Shown: positions 46,893-56,249 of the stretch, piece after piece
Numbering within the stretch: position 1 is the stretch's first letter
Layout: each line of letters begins with the position of its first letter
Notes under the pieces: generated by a model
The model's database searches: none
Told to the model about the DNA's origin: nothing
Seen by the model: the letters and a program-made list of their open reading frames with translations, nothing else
Source: Desertivirga xinjiangensis
GTDB taxonomy: Bacteria; Bacteroidota; Bacteroidia; Sphingobacteriales; Sphingobacteriaceae
Assembly (NCBI RefSeq): GCF_024436435.1
Contig: NZ_JAFMZP010000003.1
Span: 682,001-746,000 of the forward strand
Direction of reading: 5' to 3'
DNA: 64,000 nt
Translations under genes and position numbers: made by a program

Positions 46893-48464
46893 CTATTGGG
46901 GATATCCTGTATTTTGATCGAAGCTTCCTTTTCCCTTCATGTTTTCTATCTCAGATGTCGGTATCGGCCAGCGTACGTGATAATCCTGGATTGAAGTCCT
47001 TGCCTGAATTGCATTGACAGCGGGGTCGCCCGCATGGGCTTTAATCTGATCCAACAGTTTCCCCAGGCGCTTCAACGTATACCATCTTTGTCCTTCAAAG
47101 GCCAGCTCACGGGCATCCTCATCTAAAAGTAGCTGCTCGGTAACGGGGCCGGTGAAAGTACCAAGGCCGGCTCTTTTACGGACTTCACTCATATATTTAA
47201 CGGCAAGGGGATCTAAAGGTCCTCCCAGATGCATATGAGCCTCTGCTCCGATCAGATAAGTTTCTGCCAGCCGGTATATGATCACATCTTTAAAGCTTTG
47301 AGCCTCGGTAGGGGAAGTCCTTGTCCATTCATCCGCATATTTCAGACATGCAGGATAAAGTTGGTCGAAGTAGATCGACATGTTAGTGGTAGTAACTTTT
47401 TGTCCCAGAGTCTTACCTGCCGGCAATTTTGCCGGGTCATCATAAACCCAAAATAGTTTATAAAATGTATTCAAACGTTGGTCATTGTTCTCATACAAGC
47501 TTAAAAGGTAAGGATTTGGATAGGTCCTGCCCCATGCAGATCCTCCATTTGCATAGTTTACCAGGATGCCTGACTGTTTAAAGTAGTTGGGAATAAAATA
47601 CATGTGAAGCCTGTGGCCTGTAGGGTTTCCGTTCGAAACCGGTGAGCCTCCAGAAGCTCTGTCCCACTGGCTGACAAAAATTGCTTCTTCATGGTTTAAG
47701 TTCGCCCCGTTGAAAATATCAGGCAAAGCAATTAAGCGATATGGACCGTTGTTGATGATCTCATCGGTCTGCAGGGCTGCTTCTTTATAATCTTTACGCC
47801 ACAATGCTACCTGAGCCTTGATGTGCCTCGCAACACCTTCAGTAAATCGACCAGGATTTTTTGCTGTATAATCGAGTTTATCAATAGTATAGTCGAGATC
47901 ACTATAAATGAGGTTATACACATCCTCAGGATTGGCGGGATTATATTCCCGCTCCAGGTTGTCTACGGTAGTAGGTTCTGTGTTTAGAATGATCCGGTCG
48001 AAGGTGCGGAGCAGATAAAAATAAGATCTGGCTCTGAAACCCTTAGCTTCGGCGATTGCCTGTTCTACTTCTGCATTGCCTTCGCCCATGGCGTCGCCTG
48101 ATTTAATTATTTTATTTGCACGTTCTATTATCGAATAGTAGTGCGTCCAGAAAGGCCTCACCTGAGCAGTACCTCCATGAAGAGTATTGTCATATCTGGC
48201 AAAACCAATGCCGCTTCCGGCGCGCGTTACTGTAATATCTTCCGCCCGGATAAAGCTGGTCCAGATTGTAGATTCAGCATCTTTCCTGTAGATCTCCCGA
48301 TCGAGGCTATAGAGGGCAATGACAGCCGTACTTAGGCCTTCTGGTGAGGAAAAAACTGCATCTGCAGTGATTTTATCTTTACTTGCCTCGTCAAGCACAT
48401 CTTTGTTACATGCTACCGAAAGCAGTACTAGTAACATAACGGATAATATTTTTATTTTTTTCAT
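46893..48464 (-). CDS. susD: SusD/RagB-family glycan-binding lipoprotein
   Basis: A 523-residue protein with a lipoprotein signal (MKKIKILSVMLLVLLSVAC, lipobox VAC). Its mature sequence is SusD-like: EASKDKITADAVFSSPEGLSTAVIALY, then EQAIAEAKGFRARSYFYLLRTF (TPR-like helices) and the C-terminal RLAETYLIGAEAHMHLGGP, YMSEVRKRAGL and LLLDEDARELAFEGQRWYTLKR blocks. SusD proteins sit on the outer surface as a lid on the SusC channel and bind the target oligosaccharide. It is encoded 10 nt after susC on the same strand, the normal pair order. Confidence 0.96.
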   Translation of the reverse strand: MKKIKILSVMLLVLLSVACNKDVLDEASKDKITADAVFSSPEGLSTAVIALYSLDREIYRKDAESTIWTSFIRAEDITVTRAGSGIGFARYDNTLHGGTAQVRPFWTHYYSIIERANKIIKSGDAMGEGNAEVEQAIAEAKGFRARSYFYLLRTFDRIILNTEPTTVDNLEREYNPANPEDVYNLIYSDLDYTIDKLDYTAKNPGRFTEGVARHIKAQVALWRKDYKEAALQTDEIINNGPYRLIALPDIFNGANLNHEEAIFVSQWDRASGGSPVSNGNPTGHRLHMYFIPNYFKQSGILVNYANGGSAWGRTYPNPYLLSLYENNDQRLNTFYKLFWVYDDPAKLPAGKTLGQKVTTTNMSIYFDQLYPACLKYADEWTRTSPTEAQSFKDVIIYRLAETYLIGAEAHMHLGGPLDPLAVKYMSEVRKRAGLGTFTGPVTEQLLLDEDARELAFEGQRWYTLKRLGKLLDQIKAHAGDPAVNAIQARTSIQDYHVRWPIPTSEIENMKGKGSFDQNTGYPQ

Positions 48465-48474
48465 AACTGATCGG

Positions 48475-51471
48475 TTATAATGAAAGGTTTAATCCAAAGA
48501 GAAACATACGGGGTTCAGGGTAGCCACTCGCTTCGACCTCGGGGCTATAAGACGCGAAGTCGGTTTTATTGAACAGATTGCTTCCGGTAACATACGCTCT
48601 TGCCCGACTGATTCCCGCCTTCTGCAATAAAGAGGCCGGCAGGGTGTACCCTATTGTAGCTCTTCTGAATTGGATATACGAATTGTTCTGATACCCTAGA
48701 GACGAGAAATACAAGATCTGCGAGCTATAGCGAGGCCTTGGAAATTCGTTCGAGGGGTTTTCCGGAGTCCAGTAGTTCACTTTCATCCCATTAGTTTTTC
48801 CGCTCAGAGAGCCCCCACTATTGAAATTATATAAGTAAGGATTCCTGCGTGTTGATCCCTGAACAGTATAGAAATCCAGCGCCATATCAAAAGCTCTATA
48901 TTTTAGCGTTGTGCCTAAAGAGCCGTACCATTTCGGATTACGATAAATGATCTGCTGGTCATCGGCATCGATCTTATTGTCGCTATTAATATCTTTTACA
49001 CGTATATCTCCCGGTTTGGCACCGGGCATATGCGAAGCCTGAATGTCATCGGAACTTTGCCAGATGCCATCGAAAATATAATCGCGATAGACACTGATAG
49101 GTTCTCCGATGATCCAGTTATTTATAAGATCATTTACTGGGTTTCCCTCAGTGTCTACATCACCACTAATCTTCACTATTTTGTTCTTATTAGCTGAAAA
49201 TGTAAAATCCAGGCCCCAGCTTAGGTCTTTTGTCCTTAATGGAATGGTGTTCAGCATAAGCTCAAGCCCTTTGTTGTTTACTTTTCCCAAATTATCCAGC
49301 ATTGAAGTGTAACCTAAAGAAGAATTGATCGACTTCCTGATAAGCAGGTCTTTTGTGTCAGTGTCGTATAGATCAAGTGCCCCCGATATCCTGCCCTTGA
49401 ACAGGTCAAAGTCAAGTCCAACCGTTAATGATGTAGTAGCTTCCCATTTTAAATTCGGATTAGAAAGGTTTCCATCTGGTAAGTATCCTGTTAGAAAAGT
49501 GTCGCCGAATAAAAATGGATAAGCATTTACTTCTCCTAATGTAGTATAGGGCGCTACAGCCTGATTTCCAACCTGTCCGTAATTAACCCGCAGTTTAAGC
49601 TGGTTTATCCAGGCCAGTGATTTCATAAACTCTTCCTGTTCGATTTTCCAGGCAAAAGATGCGGAAGGAAAAATGCCGTATTTATTGTTATCACCAAATA
49701 CGGTTGAGCCGTCGATACGGGATGTTAGTGTAAACAGATACTTATCCATCAACGTATAACGTAATCGTCCCATATAGGAGAGGAGGCTTCTTTCAGTAAT
49801 GTTTCTGGAAGGCGTTCCAAGCACCTGAGCCGAAGGTAAGCCATTGTAGCTTAAGAGATCGGAAGGAAGCTGTGAACCCGAAAGGGAGGTTGTTTTATAA
49901 CTCTCTTTAAAAATACTCTGCATAAATGTGGCGTCGAACCTGTTCTTCGAATTAAACTCCTTGTCGTACGAAAAGATATTTTCAACCAGGTAGTCACTAT
50001 AGTCGCCAGTGGACAAGGAGGCCGCATTCCCTGAATTGCTGCCCTTTGAATAAGCTTTGTTACGATAGGTGCCGCCCTCGTGGTTACGAATGTTTACGGC
50101 GGTGTTTATGCGGTATTTAAATCCTTTGAACAGATCAAAGTTAGCAAAGGCATTTAGAAGTAACCGGTTGGACCTTGTTTCGTTCAAGGTTTGGTTATTC
50201 AAAAACTTAGGGTTGGTAGTCGCATTATCACCAATTACATAAAGTTGTAAATTCCCATTTGCATCATAGGGCTCTGCTAAGGGAGGAGTAAGAAGGTACT
50301 CCTCAAGAGTTCCATCTTCCTGGTTAAGCTTGTTACGGGTGTAGGAGAGATTTGCACCGACACTGACTTTTTTACTTACTGTTTGATCAACGTTGATCCT
50401 GGCTGTTCCGCGTGTAAATCCTGAATTCTCCACCATTCCTTTTTGATCAAAATAGCCAAGGGATGCCGATAACCTTGTTTTTTCATTGCCCCCGCGAATA
50501 CTCACATCATGTTTATGCGACCATGCGTCTCTGATCATAAATTTCTGCCAATCTATCGAAGTGTTGTTTTTTAAGGCGTTCAGCATGATATCTCCCGAAC
50601 TGCTGAATACCGACTCATCACTTTCGTAAACACCATTATTTTCGGTACGAAAAGCTTCGCGTCTTAAGTCGGCCCATTCGGCGCCGTTGTACAGGGAGAA
50701 GTTCTTTTTTAACTGCTGTACGCCGGAATATCCATTATAGTCTACAGTGACTTTGCCGCTAGTTCCTCTTTTGGTAGTAATTAAAATAACGCCATTTGCG
50801 GCCCTGGCACCATATATTGCCTGGGAGGAGGCGTCCTTTAAAATCTCCAGGGAGGCGATATCGGCAGCGTTGATATCATTTATGTTCGTCACAGGAACAT
50901 TATCTACCACGTAAAGGGGGCCGTTTTCTGCCCCAAGTGAGCGACGCCCCCTAATCAGGATATTAGATGTACCACCGGGACGTGAACTTTCTTTTGTGAT
51001 TTGTACGCCAGAGGCTTTGCCCCGAAGCATCTCAGAAATACTGATTGTCGGGATGGCGTTCAGAGCATCAGCTTTAATGGAAACAATAGAGCCTGAAACA
51101 TCGCTTTTCCGTTGGGTACCGTATCCAACAACAACAACTTCTTCGAGATTAGAGGTTTGCTGATCCAGGCTAATATTCAGTACGTTGCTTTCAGCCGAAG
51201 ATACCGGTACTTCCTTTACTGAAAATCCGATATAAGTAAACACTAATATATCAGTGTCGGATGCACTGATCCGATAATTGCCTTCAGCATCAGTACTAGT
51301 GCTTTGATTGGTGCCTTTTTTACTGATACTTACTCCGGGTAAAGATTCAAGGTTGTTAGCGGCTGTTACTTTTCCGGTAATGATACGGTCCTGGGCCAAA
51401 GACGGTACCTGCCTGAACATACATAAAATCAATACGGCAAGCCATGCCCTGATCATGTAATTTAACTTCAT
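48475..51471 (-). CDS. susC: SusC/RagA-family TonB-dependent glycan transporter
   Basis: A 998-residue outer-membrane receptor. Signal peptide to about SLAQ; a carboxypeptidase-regulatory-like domain (residues 30-110: IITGKVTAANNLESLPGVSI, then TDAEGNYRISASD); a TonB-box-like EEVVVVGYGTQRKSDVSGSI; the plug domain (GKASGVQITKESSRPGGTSN, IRGRRSLGAENGPLYVVD); and a large barrel ending FLFGLNLSL. There is no STN domain, so signalling through an anti-sigma factor is not expected, which fits control by the hybrid regulator at 56250. It imports oligosaccharides through the outer membrane with energy from TonB. Confidence 0.96.
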   Translation of the reverse strand: MKLNYMIRAWLAVLILCMFRQVPSLAQDRIITGKVTAANNLESLPGVSISKKGTNQSTSTDAEGNYRISASDTDILVFTYIGFSVKEVPVSSAESNVLNISLDQQTSNLEEVVVVGYGTQRKSDVSGSIVSIKADALNAIPTISISEMLRGKASGVQITKESSRPGGTSNILIRGRRSLGAENGPLYVVDNVPVTNINDINAADIASLEILKDASSQAIYGARAANGVILITTKRGTSGKVTVDYNGYSGVQQLKKNFSLYNGAEWADLRREAFRTENNGVYESDESVFSSSGDIMLNALKNNTSIDWQKFMIRDAWSHKHDVSIRGGNEKTRLSASLGYFDQKGMVENSGFTRGTARINVDQTVSKKVSVGANLSYTRNKLNQEDGTLEEYLLTPPLAEPYDANGNLQLYVIGDNATTNPKFLNNQTLNETRSNRLLLNAFANFDLFKGFKYRINTAVNIRNHEGGTYRNKAYSKGSNSGNAASLSTGDYSDYLVENIFSYDKEFNSKNRFDATFMQSIFKESYKTTSLSGSQLPSDLLSYNGLPSAQVLGTPSRNITERSLLSYMGRLRYTLMDKYLFTLTSRIDGSTVFGDNNKYGIFPSASFAWKIEQEEFMKSLAWINQLKLRVNYGQVGNQAVAPYTTLGEVNAYPFLFGDTFLTGYLPDGNLSNPNLKWEATTSLTVGLDFDLFKGRISGALDLYDTDTKDLLIRKSINSSLGYTSMLDNLGKVNNKGLELMLNTIPLRTKDLSWGLDFTFSANKNKIVKISGDVDTEGNPVNDLINNWIIGEPISVYRDYIFDGIWQSSDDIQASHMPGAKPGDIRVKDINSDNKIDADDQQIIYRNPKWYGSLGTTLKYRAFDMALDFYTVQGSTRRNPYLYNFNSGGSLSGKTNGMKVNYWTPENPSNEFPRPRYSSQILYFSSLGYQNNSYIQFRRATIGYTLPASLLQKAGISRARAYVTGSNLFNKTDFASYSPEVEASGYPEPRMFLFGLNLSL

Positions 51472-51860
51472 AATGAATTGTTTAATTAAGTTTATAAGTA
51501 TTTGGTCGGTTGGTTAATTCATATTATCATGCCAAGAAGAAAGACTACTGTTATGCACAAAAGCGCTGTTACAAGTATTAACCCTATTCTATTCCTGTCC
51601 ATAATTGTTCGTTGATAACCTGCGGTAAAGTTAAGATCACCAAAGCGTGAACCAGGGTTCAAATCTTACAGATATGCGCTATAAATCTATCGCTAGAATT
51701 TGTGTAATTGTAGTACAATGGGGAAAAAAGAGCGACTGATTTGCGTAGTCTTTCTGAATTATCTGTATAGGTAGTCAGGGTGATTTTTGTTCTAACTTGC
51801 CGCCTGAATTATACAACCAATCAACGCATAAGCAGCGTTACTATTTTCAAACATCACAAA
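51472..51860. other. Divergent intergenic region between susC and the GH2 gene
   Basis: These 389 bp hold the control regions of both halves of the utilisation locus. No exact TAnnTTTG was found for the minus strand. On the plus strand TATTTTCA, at about 51842, is a near match close to the GH2 ATG. A small inverted repeat TTGTA-G-TACAA lies at about 51708-51718. An in-frame GTG at 51780 opens the GH2 frame but lacks signal-peptide logic. No confident operator was seen. Confidence 0.5.
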
Positions 51861-54560
51861 ATGAATCGAGTGAAAGGGCCCTATTTAATTTATTTTATCC
51901 TGTTACTTCAACTAACTCTTATCCGGACAAAGGGCGCAGCCCAGGGACGTATTGTTCAAACGATTAATTCAAACTGGGAATTCCAGCGAGGCGATATCCG
52001 GTTTGATACTGTCAAGCCGTTAGATGCAAACAGGCAAGCGGTGAATTTACCGCATAGCTGGAATAAAGAAGATGTAAACGATGAAATTCCAGGCTATTAC
52101 CGTGGTATTGGCTGGTATTCAAAAAAGATCTTCATCCCTGAAGAGTGGAAAACAAAAGAGCTCTACCTGCAATTTAAAGCAGTTAATCAATTTGCGGAAG
52201 TATATGTCAATGGTAAAAAGGCCGGAAGCCATACCGGGGGGTATACTGCATTTAATGTGAATATTACGCCATTCTTAGATTTTGGTCCAGAAGCACAAAA
52301 TGAGATCTCCATAAAAGCCGACAATAGTCATGATGAAAATATTCCTCCATTGTCTGCTGATTTCACTTTCTTCGGAGGGATCTACCGGGATGTTCAGCTT
52401 AGCGCTTTGAACAAGATTCATTTTAACATGATGGATCATGCGTCGTCGGGTGTTTTCATACACACCCCTATGGTCTCAGCTGAAAAGGCGCAGGTAAGGA
52501 TCAGGGGTACTATGACAAACGCAACAGGTAAAATTCAAAAGCTTTTAATAATAAATACCATAAGGGACCAGCAGGGTACCCTACTCAGTGAAAAGAAGAC
52601 GACACTGAGGGCTGCAGCCTTTAGCCGCTTTGAACATCACTTTTCCGATATTGTTAATCCAAAGCTATGGTCGCCAGAACACCCAAACCTTTATACTGTC
52701 ACATCGGTGATCCAGGATATAAGTTCTGGCGAGATACTCGACCAGATAATTCAACCTCTGGCCTTTCGCTGGTTCAAATTTGATCCGGATAAAGGGTTCT
52801 TTTTAAATGGCCGGCCACTTAAGCTAGTGGGCGCGAGCAGACACCAGGACTTTAAGAATATGGCCAATGCGGTTCCAGCTGGTGTTCAGGTACGTGATGT
52901 TGAGTTATTGAAAGAGATGGGGGGTAACTTTCTCCGTATTGCTCACTATCCACAGGATGAGGCTGTACTTAATGCATGCGACCGCCTGGGGATATTGACA
53001 TCAGTAGAAATTCCGATTGTAAATACCATTACGGAGAGTGAAGAGTTCAGGCGAAACTGCCTGGAAATGCAGACGGAAATGATTCGTCAAAACTTCAATC
53101 ACCCCTCTGTTATTATCTGGGCCTACATGAATGAAGTGCTGCTTAGACCAAGATTTTTGAATGATTCTTTAAGAAAAGAGACTTATTTCAAAAGCGTTGC
53201 GGCCCTGGCCCGTGAGATCGAGAAGCTCACAAGGTCAGAAGATCCGCAGCGCTATACCATGATTCCAAATCACGGGAACTTCAATCTTTACCACCGTGTC
53301 GGCCTTACCACTATACCAATGCTGGTAGGCTGGAATCTTTACCAGGGCTGGTACAGCGGGAAACTGACAGAGTTTTCTCGTTTTCTGGATATGCATCACA
53401 AAGTGTTGCCGGATAAGCCTCTCCTGGTAACCGAATATGGGTCTGATGCGGATATAAGGATACACTCCGACTCTCCCGAGCGCTTCGATAAAAGCGTGGA
53501 ATATACCCGTTTATATCACGAAGCTTATCTTAAAGCAATGTTGGAGCGACCGTTTGTTGCCGCCGCCATTGCGTGGAACCTTTCTGATTTCAATTCCGAG
53601 GAACGAAGAGAGACTGATCCACATATAAACAATAAGGGCTTGTTAACTATCGGCCGAAAGCCCAAGGATGCCTATTACTTTTACCAGGCGAATTTACTAG
53701 ATCGACCTTTTATAAAGATTGGCTCATCTGATAAACCTGTTAGGAGCGGCATAGCAGGCCGGGAAAATACCCTGACCCAGGATTTTATCGTATACAGTAA
53801 TCAGCCTTTTGTAGCATTACGGGTTAATGGAGTGAATGCCGGGGAGAAGCAGGTAAAAGGAGGAATGGTGCAGTACCGTATTGAATGTAAGCAAGGGTTG
53901 AATAGCCTGGAAGCTTACGCCCCCGCGGAAGGGAGGGTATATCGTGATCAGTATGTTTTTAACGCCTCGCTTGTTCCGCAGAATCTCAAGAGTCATGAGA
54001 TCCCTTTTCAGGAAATCAATATAAGCCTTGGAGATAAACGCAAATTCTATGATGAACAGACACAGCAGGTATGGCTGCCTGAGCAAGAATATCGGTCAGG
54101 TTCCTGGGGGTATAAGGGAGGGCGTATTTATAAGATGCCAGATACGTCAAGGCAATCTTTTGGGTCTACTAAAGATATATTGGGGACAGATATTGATCCG
54201 GTTTACCAGACTCAGCGAGTGGGAATCAAAGAATTTACTCTCGATGTACCTGACGGAAGTTATGAGGTGACTTTGCATTTAGCAGAGCTTCACTCCGGAA
54301 AACAACAGGAAGCATTAGCTTATAACCTGGGTAAAGAGCCGGCCGGTAAGGAGCTCTTTGAAAGGCGTAGTTTCGACGTACAATTGAATGGTACTACCGT
54401 ATTATCGACATTAGGGAATAACAATTATCTTCTTCCTGAGCAGGCTTGTGCATTTAAAATCCAAGCCATTGTTAACAAAAATGAAGGAATACATTTAAAT
54501 TTTATTCCCCGGCAGGGAGAGGCCATATTAAATGGGATTCAAGTGAAACGAAAACTTTAA
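51861..54560 (+). CDS. GH2-family glycoside hydrolase (beta-galactosidase-like) with C-terminal malectin-like domain
   Basis: ATG 51861 is chosen over the upstream GTG because it gives a signal peptide (MNRVKGPYLIYFILLLQLTL, cleaved near GAAQG); the product has 899 residues. Domains: GH2 sugar-binding domain (VNLPHSWNKEDVNDEIPGYY, RGIGWYSKKIFIP), immunoglobulin-like domain, and TIM barrel (LVGASRHQDFKNMANAVPAG) with the acid/base Glu425 in YMNE and the nucleophile Glu525 in VTEYG. The last 150 residues, including FTLDVPDGSYEVTLHLAELH, read as a malectin-like carbohydrate-binding domain. Family GH2 cleaves beta-galactosides, glucuronides, mannosides or arabinosides. The pectate-lyase-like gene nearby suggests a pectin side-chain substrate. 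Confidence 0.9.
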   Translation: MNRVKGPYLIYFILLLQLTLIRTKGAAQGRIVQTINSNWEFQRGDIRFDTVKPLDANRQAVNLPHSWNKEDVNDEIPGYYRGIGWYSKKIFIPEEWKTKELYLQFKAVNQFAEVYVNGKKAGSHTGGYTAFNVNITPFLDFGPEAQNEISIKADNSHDENIPPLSADFTFFGGIYRDVQLSALNKIHFNMMDHASSGVFIHTPMVSAEKAQVRIRGTMTNATGKIQKLLIINTIRDQQGTLLSEKKTTLRAAAFSRFEHHFSDIVNPKLWSPEHPNLYTVTSVIQDISSGEILDQIIQPLAFRWFKFDPDKGFFLNGRPLKLVGASRHQDFKNMANAVPAGVQVRDVELLKEMGGNFLRIAHYPQDEAVLNACDRLGILTSVEIPIVNTITESEEFRRNCLEMQTEMIRQNFNHPSVIIWAYMNEVLLRPRFLNDSLRKETYFKSVAALAREIEKLTRSEDPQRYTMIPNHGNFNLYHRVGLTTIPMLVGWNLYQGWYSGKLTEFSRFLDMHHKVLPDKPLLVTEYGSDADIRIHSDSPERFDKSVEYTRLYHEAYLKAMLERPFVAAAIAWNLSDFNSEERRETDPHINNKGLLTIGRKPKDAYYFYQANLLDRPFIKIGSSDKPVRSGIAGRENTLTQDFIVYSNQPFVALRVNGVNAGEKQVKGGMVQYRIECKQGLNSLEAYAPAEGRVYRDQYVFNASLVPQNLKSHEIPFQEINISLGDKRKFYDEQTQQVWLPEQEYRSGSWGYKGGRIYKMPDTSRQSFGSTKDILGTDIDPVYQTQRVGIKEFTLDVPDGSYEVTLHLAELHSGKQQEALAYNLGKEPAGKELFERRSFDVQLNGTTVLSTLGNNNYLLPEQACAFKIQAIVNKNEGIHLNFIPRQGEAILNGIQVKRKL

Positions 54561-54578
54561 CCATAAAATAGACATAGG

Positions 54579-56141
54579 ATGAGAAGAAAGTTAATTGTAA
54601 ACATCATGATGCTTGTTGTTTGCTCGGGGGGGCTTTGGCCTGCAATTGGCTGCAAGAAAGCAGAATCAGCAAAAACAGACGAACCTCAGAAAGCGGACAC
54701 AAAACCAGTTACTTATTACGTTGACGGCGATAACGGGGATGACAATAATCCCGGGACAGGAAAGAACACTGCCTGGAGATCGCTCAATAAAATAAATGCT
54801 ATGCAGTTTAATCCAGGCGATTCTATTTTACTTCAATCTGGTGATTCCTGGGAGGGCAAGTTAGTGTTGAAGGGTTCAGGTGTAGATGGCAAGCCGATAG
54901 TTCTTTCGACTTATGGTACAGGGAATAAACCTCACATTAGAGGGGAGGGTAAAGTAGATCATGTCATTTTGTTGGAAAATGTAGATCACTGGAATATTAA
55001 CGATTTAGAAATTAGTAATCATGCAACCCAGGTTGGGAATCGCACGGCTATAATGATTCGATCTTTAAATGGTTCGAAAAAGCATTTTCATATTACCAAT
55101 GTGTATATCCACGATGTTATGGGGGATTATTCTTTTGAAACGAAAGGGAAAAATACAGGAGGGATAGGTATAATTGGCGGCCCTTCTACCCGTTTTGATG
55201 ATATCTTAATTGAAAACTGCGAAATAGGTCCGGTAAACCGGGTAGGTATATTCACTAACCTTACCGACGCAAAGAACGCTACGAGAGGCAATCGTCCAAT
55301 TACAAATCTGGTTATCCGTAAAAATAAGATTCATCATTGTTCCGGAGATGGAGCTATTATAAGATATGCTTATAAACCCGTCATTTCTCACAATGTCGCA
55401 TATGATAATCACAACGCTGACGAGAATTTGGTTAAACATGGAGTAGCATTATGGTGCAGAAGTACAGACGAAGCACTATTTGAATATAATGAGGTCTATA
55501 ATACCAGGGGATCTATGGATGGGCAGGCTTTTGATGCCGATCTGGACAGCTATCGTACCATTGTGCAGTACAATTATAGTCACGACAATGAGGGTGGCTT
55601 TATGCTGGTTTATGGCACTTCCAGCGAGGCTATTGTTAGGTACAACATCAGTGTAAACGATGGCCTGAAAGGTAAACATATCTTTGATTTTCCGGTTTGG
55701 GAATCTCCCCGGGGTTCAGGTATTTTCCACAATAATACCATAGTCATCCCTGAAGGAGTAGAGGCTGTACTGGCCGACGAGGCGCTGGAAACTGCCCGCT
55801 TTTATAACAACATTTTCTACAACATGGGTACTGGTAAGACAGTGATCAGATCAGCTGGTAAAACTGCGTATTTCCAGAACAATAGCTTTACCGGATACCA
55901 AACGGTGGACATACCGGATAATACACCGCTTCTTTCGGATCCTCAATTAGTTTCGCCCAATATTGTCCAAACCGGCTATGCGAATACTAATGGCTTCAAA
56001 CTTGGCGCAGATAGTCCTTATGGGGACAAGGGAATTGCTACAAAACCCCTGGAGAATAAGTACTGGTTGCCAAACGAAGGATTGAATGATTTTGGAAACA
56101 GGCCCTTAACTGTCAGGCCCATAGGAGCTTATTTAAAATAG
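54579..56141 (+). CDS. Right-handed beta-helix lipoprotein (polysaccharide lyase/hydrolase-like)
   Basis: A 520-residue lipoprotein: signal with lipobox LWPAIGC and a charged, Lys/Glu-rich tether after the cysteine. The mature N-terminus YYVDGDNGDDNNPGTGKNTAW followed by QFNPGDSILLQSGDSWEG is the DUF1565-type opening of parallel beta-helix proteins. Repeated short strands (HWNINDLEISNHA, DDILIENCEIGPVNRVGIFT, NLVIRKNKIHHCSGDGAIIR, EALFEYNEVYNT) are the coils of the helix. Such proteins bind or cleave acidic polysaccharides. No catalytic set can be assigned with certainty. It lies 18 nt after the GH2 gene and ends at a strong terminator. Confidence 0.82.
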   Translation: MRRKLIVNIMMLVVCSGGLWPAIGCKKAESAKTDEPQKADTKPVTYYVDGDNGDDNNPGTGKNTAWRSLNKINAMQFNPGDSILLQSGDSWEGKLVLKGSGVDGKPIVLSTYGTGNKPHIRGEGKVDHVILLENVDHWNINDLEISNHATQVGNRTAIMIRSLNGSKKHFHITNVYIHDVMGDYSFETKGKNTGGIGIIGGPSTRFDDILIENCEIGPVNRVGIFTNLTDAKNATRGNRPITNLVIRKNKIHHCSGDGAIIRYAYKPVISHNVAYDNHNADENLVKHGVALWCRSTDEALFEYNEVYNTRGSMDGQAFDADLDSYRTIVQYNYSHDNEGGFMLVYGTSSEAIVRYNISVNDGLKGKHIFDFPVWESPRGSGIFHNNTIVIPEGVEAVLADEALETARFYNNIFYNMGTGKTVIRSAGKTAYFQNNSFTGYQTVDIPDNTPLLSDPQLVSPNIVQTGYANTNGFKLGADSPYGDKGIATKPLENKYWLPNEGLNDFGNRPLTVRPIGAYLK

Positions 56142-56168
56142 TCATCTGTAATACAATTTTGAATAATT

Positions 56169-56210
56169 AATACGAAGCCCCGCGAATGTCAATTCGCGGG
56201 GCTTCGTATT
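56169..56210. terminator. Strong bidirectional terminator
   Basis: A perfect 19-bp stem: AATACGAAGCCCCGCGAAT (56169-56187) and ATTCGCGGGGCTTCGTATT (56192-56210) with a 4-nt loop, in the convergent gap between the beta-helix gene and the regulator gene. Flanking A/T-rich sequence lets it act on both strands. Confidence 0.9.
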
Positions 56211-56249
56211 AAAGGTGTTCTGCGTGTTCAGTGGGCATTCCACCTTCTG

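Noticed and set aside
51640..51690. tRNA-like T-loop sequence GGTTCAAATC
   Set aside because: The flanking bases do not pair to form a T stem, and no acceptor or anticodon stem is found around it.
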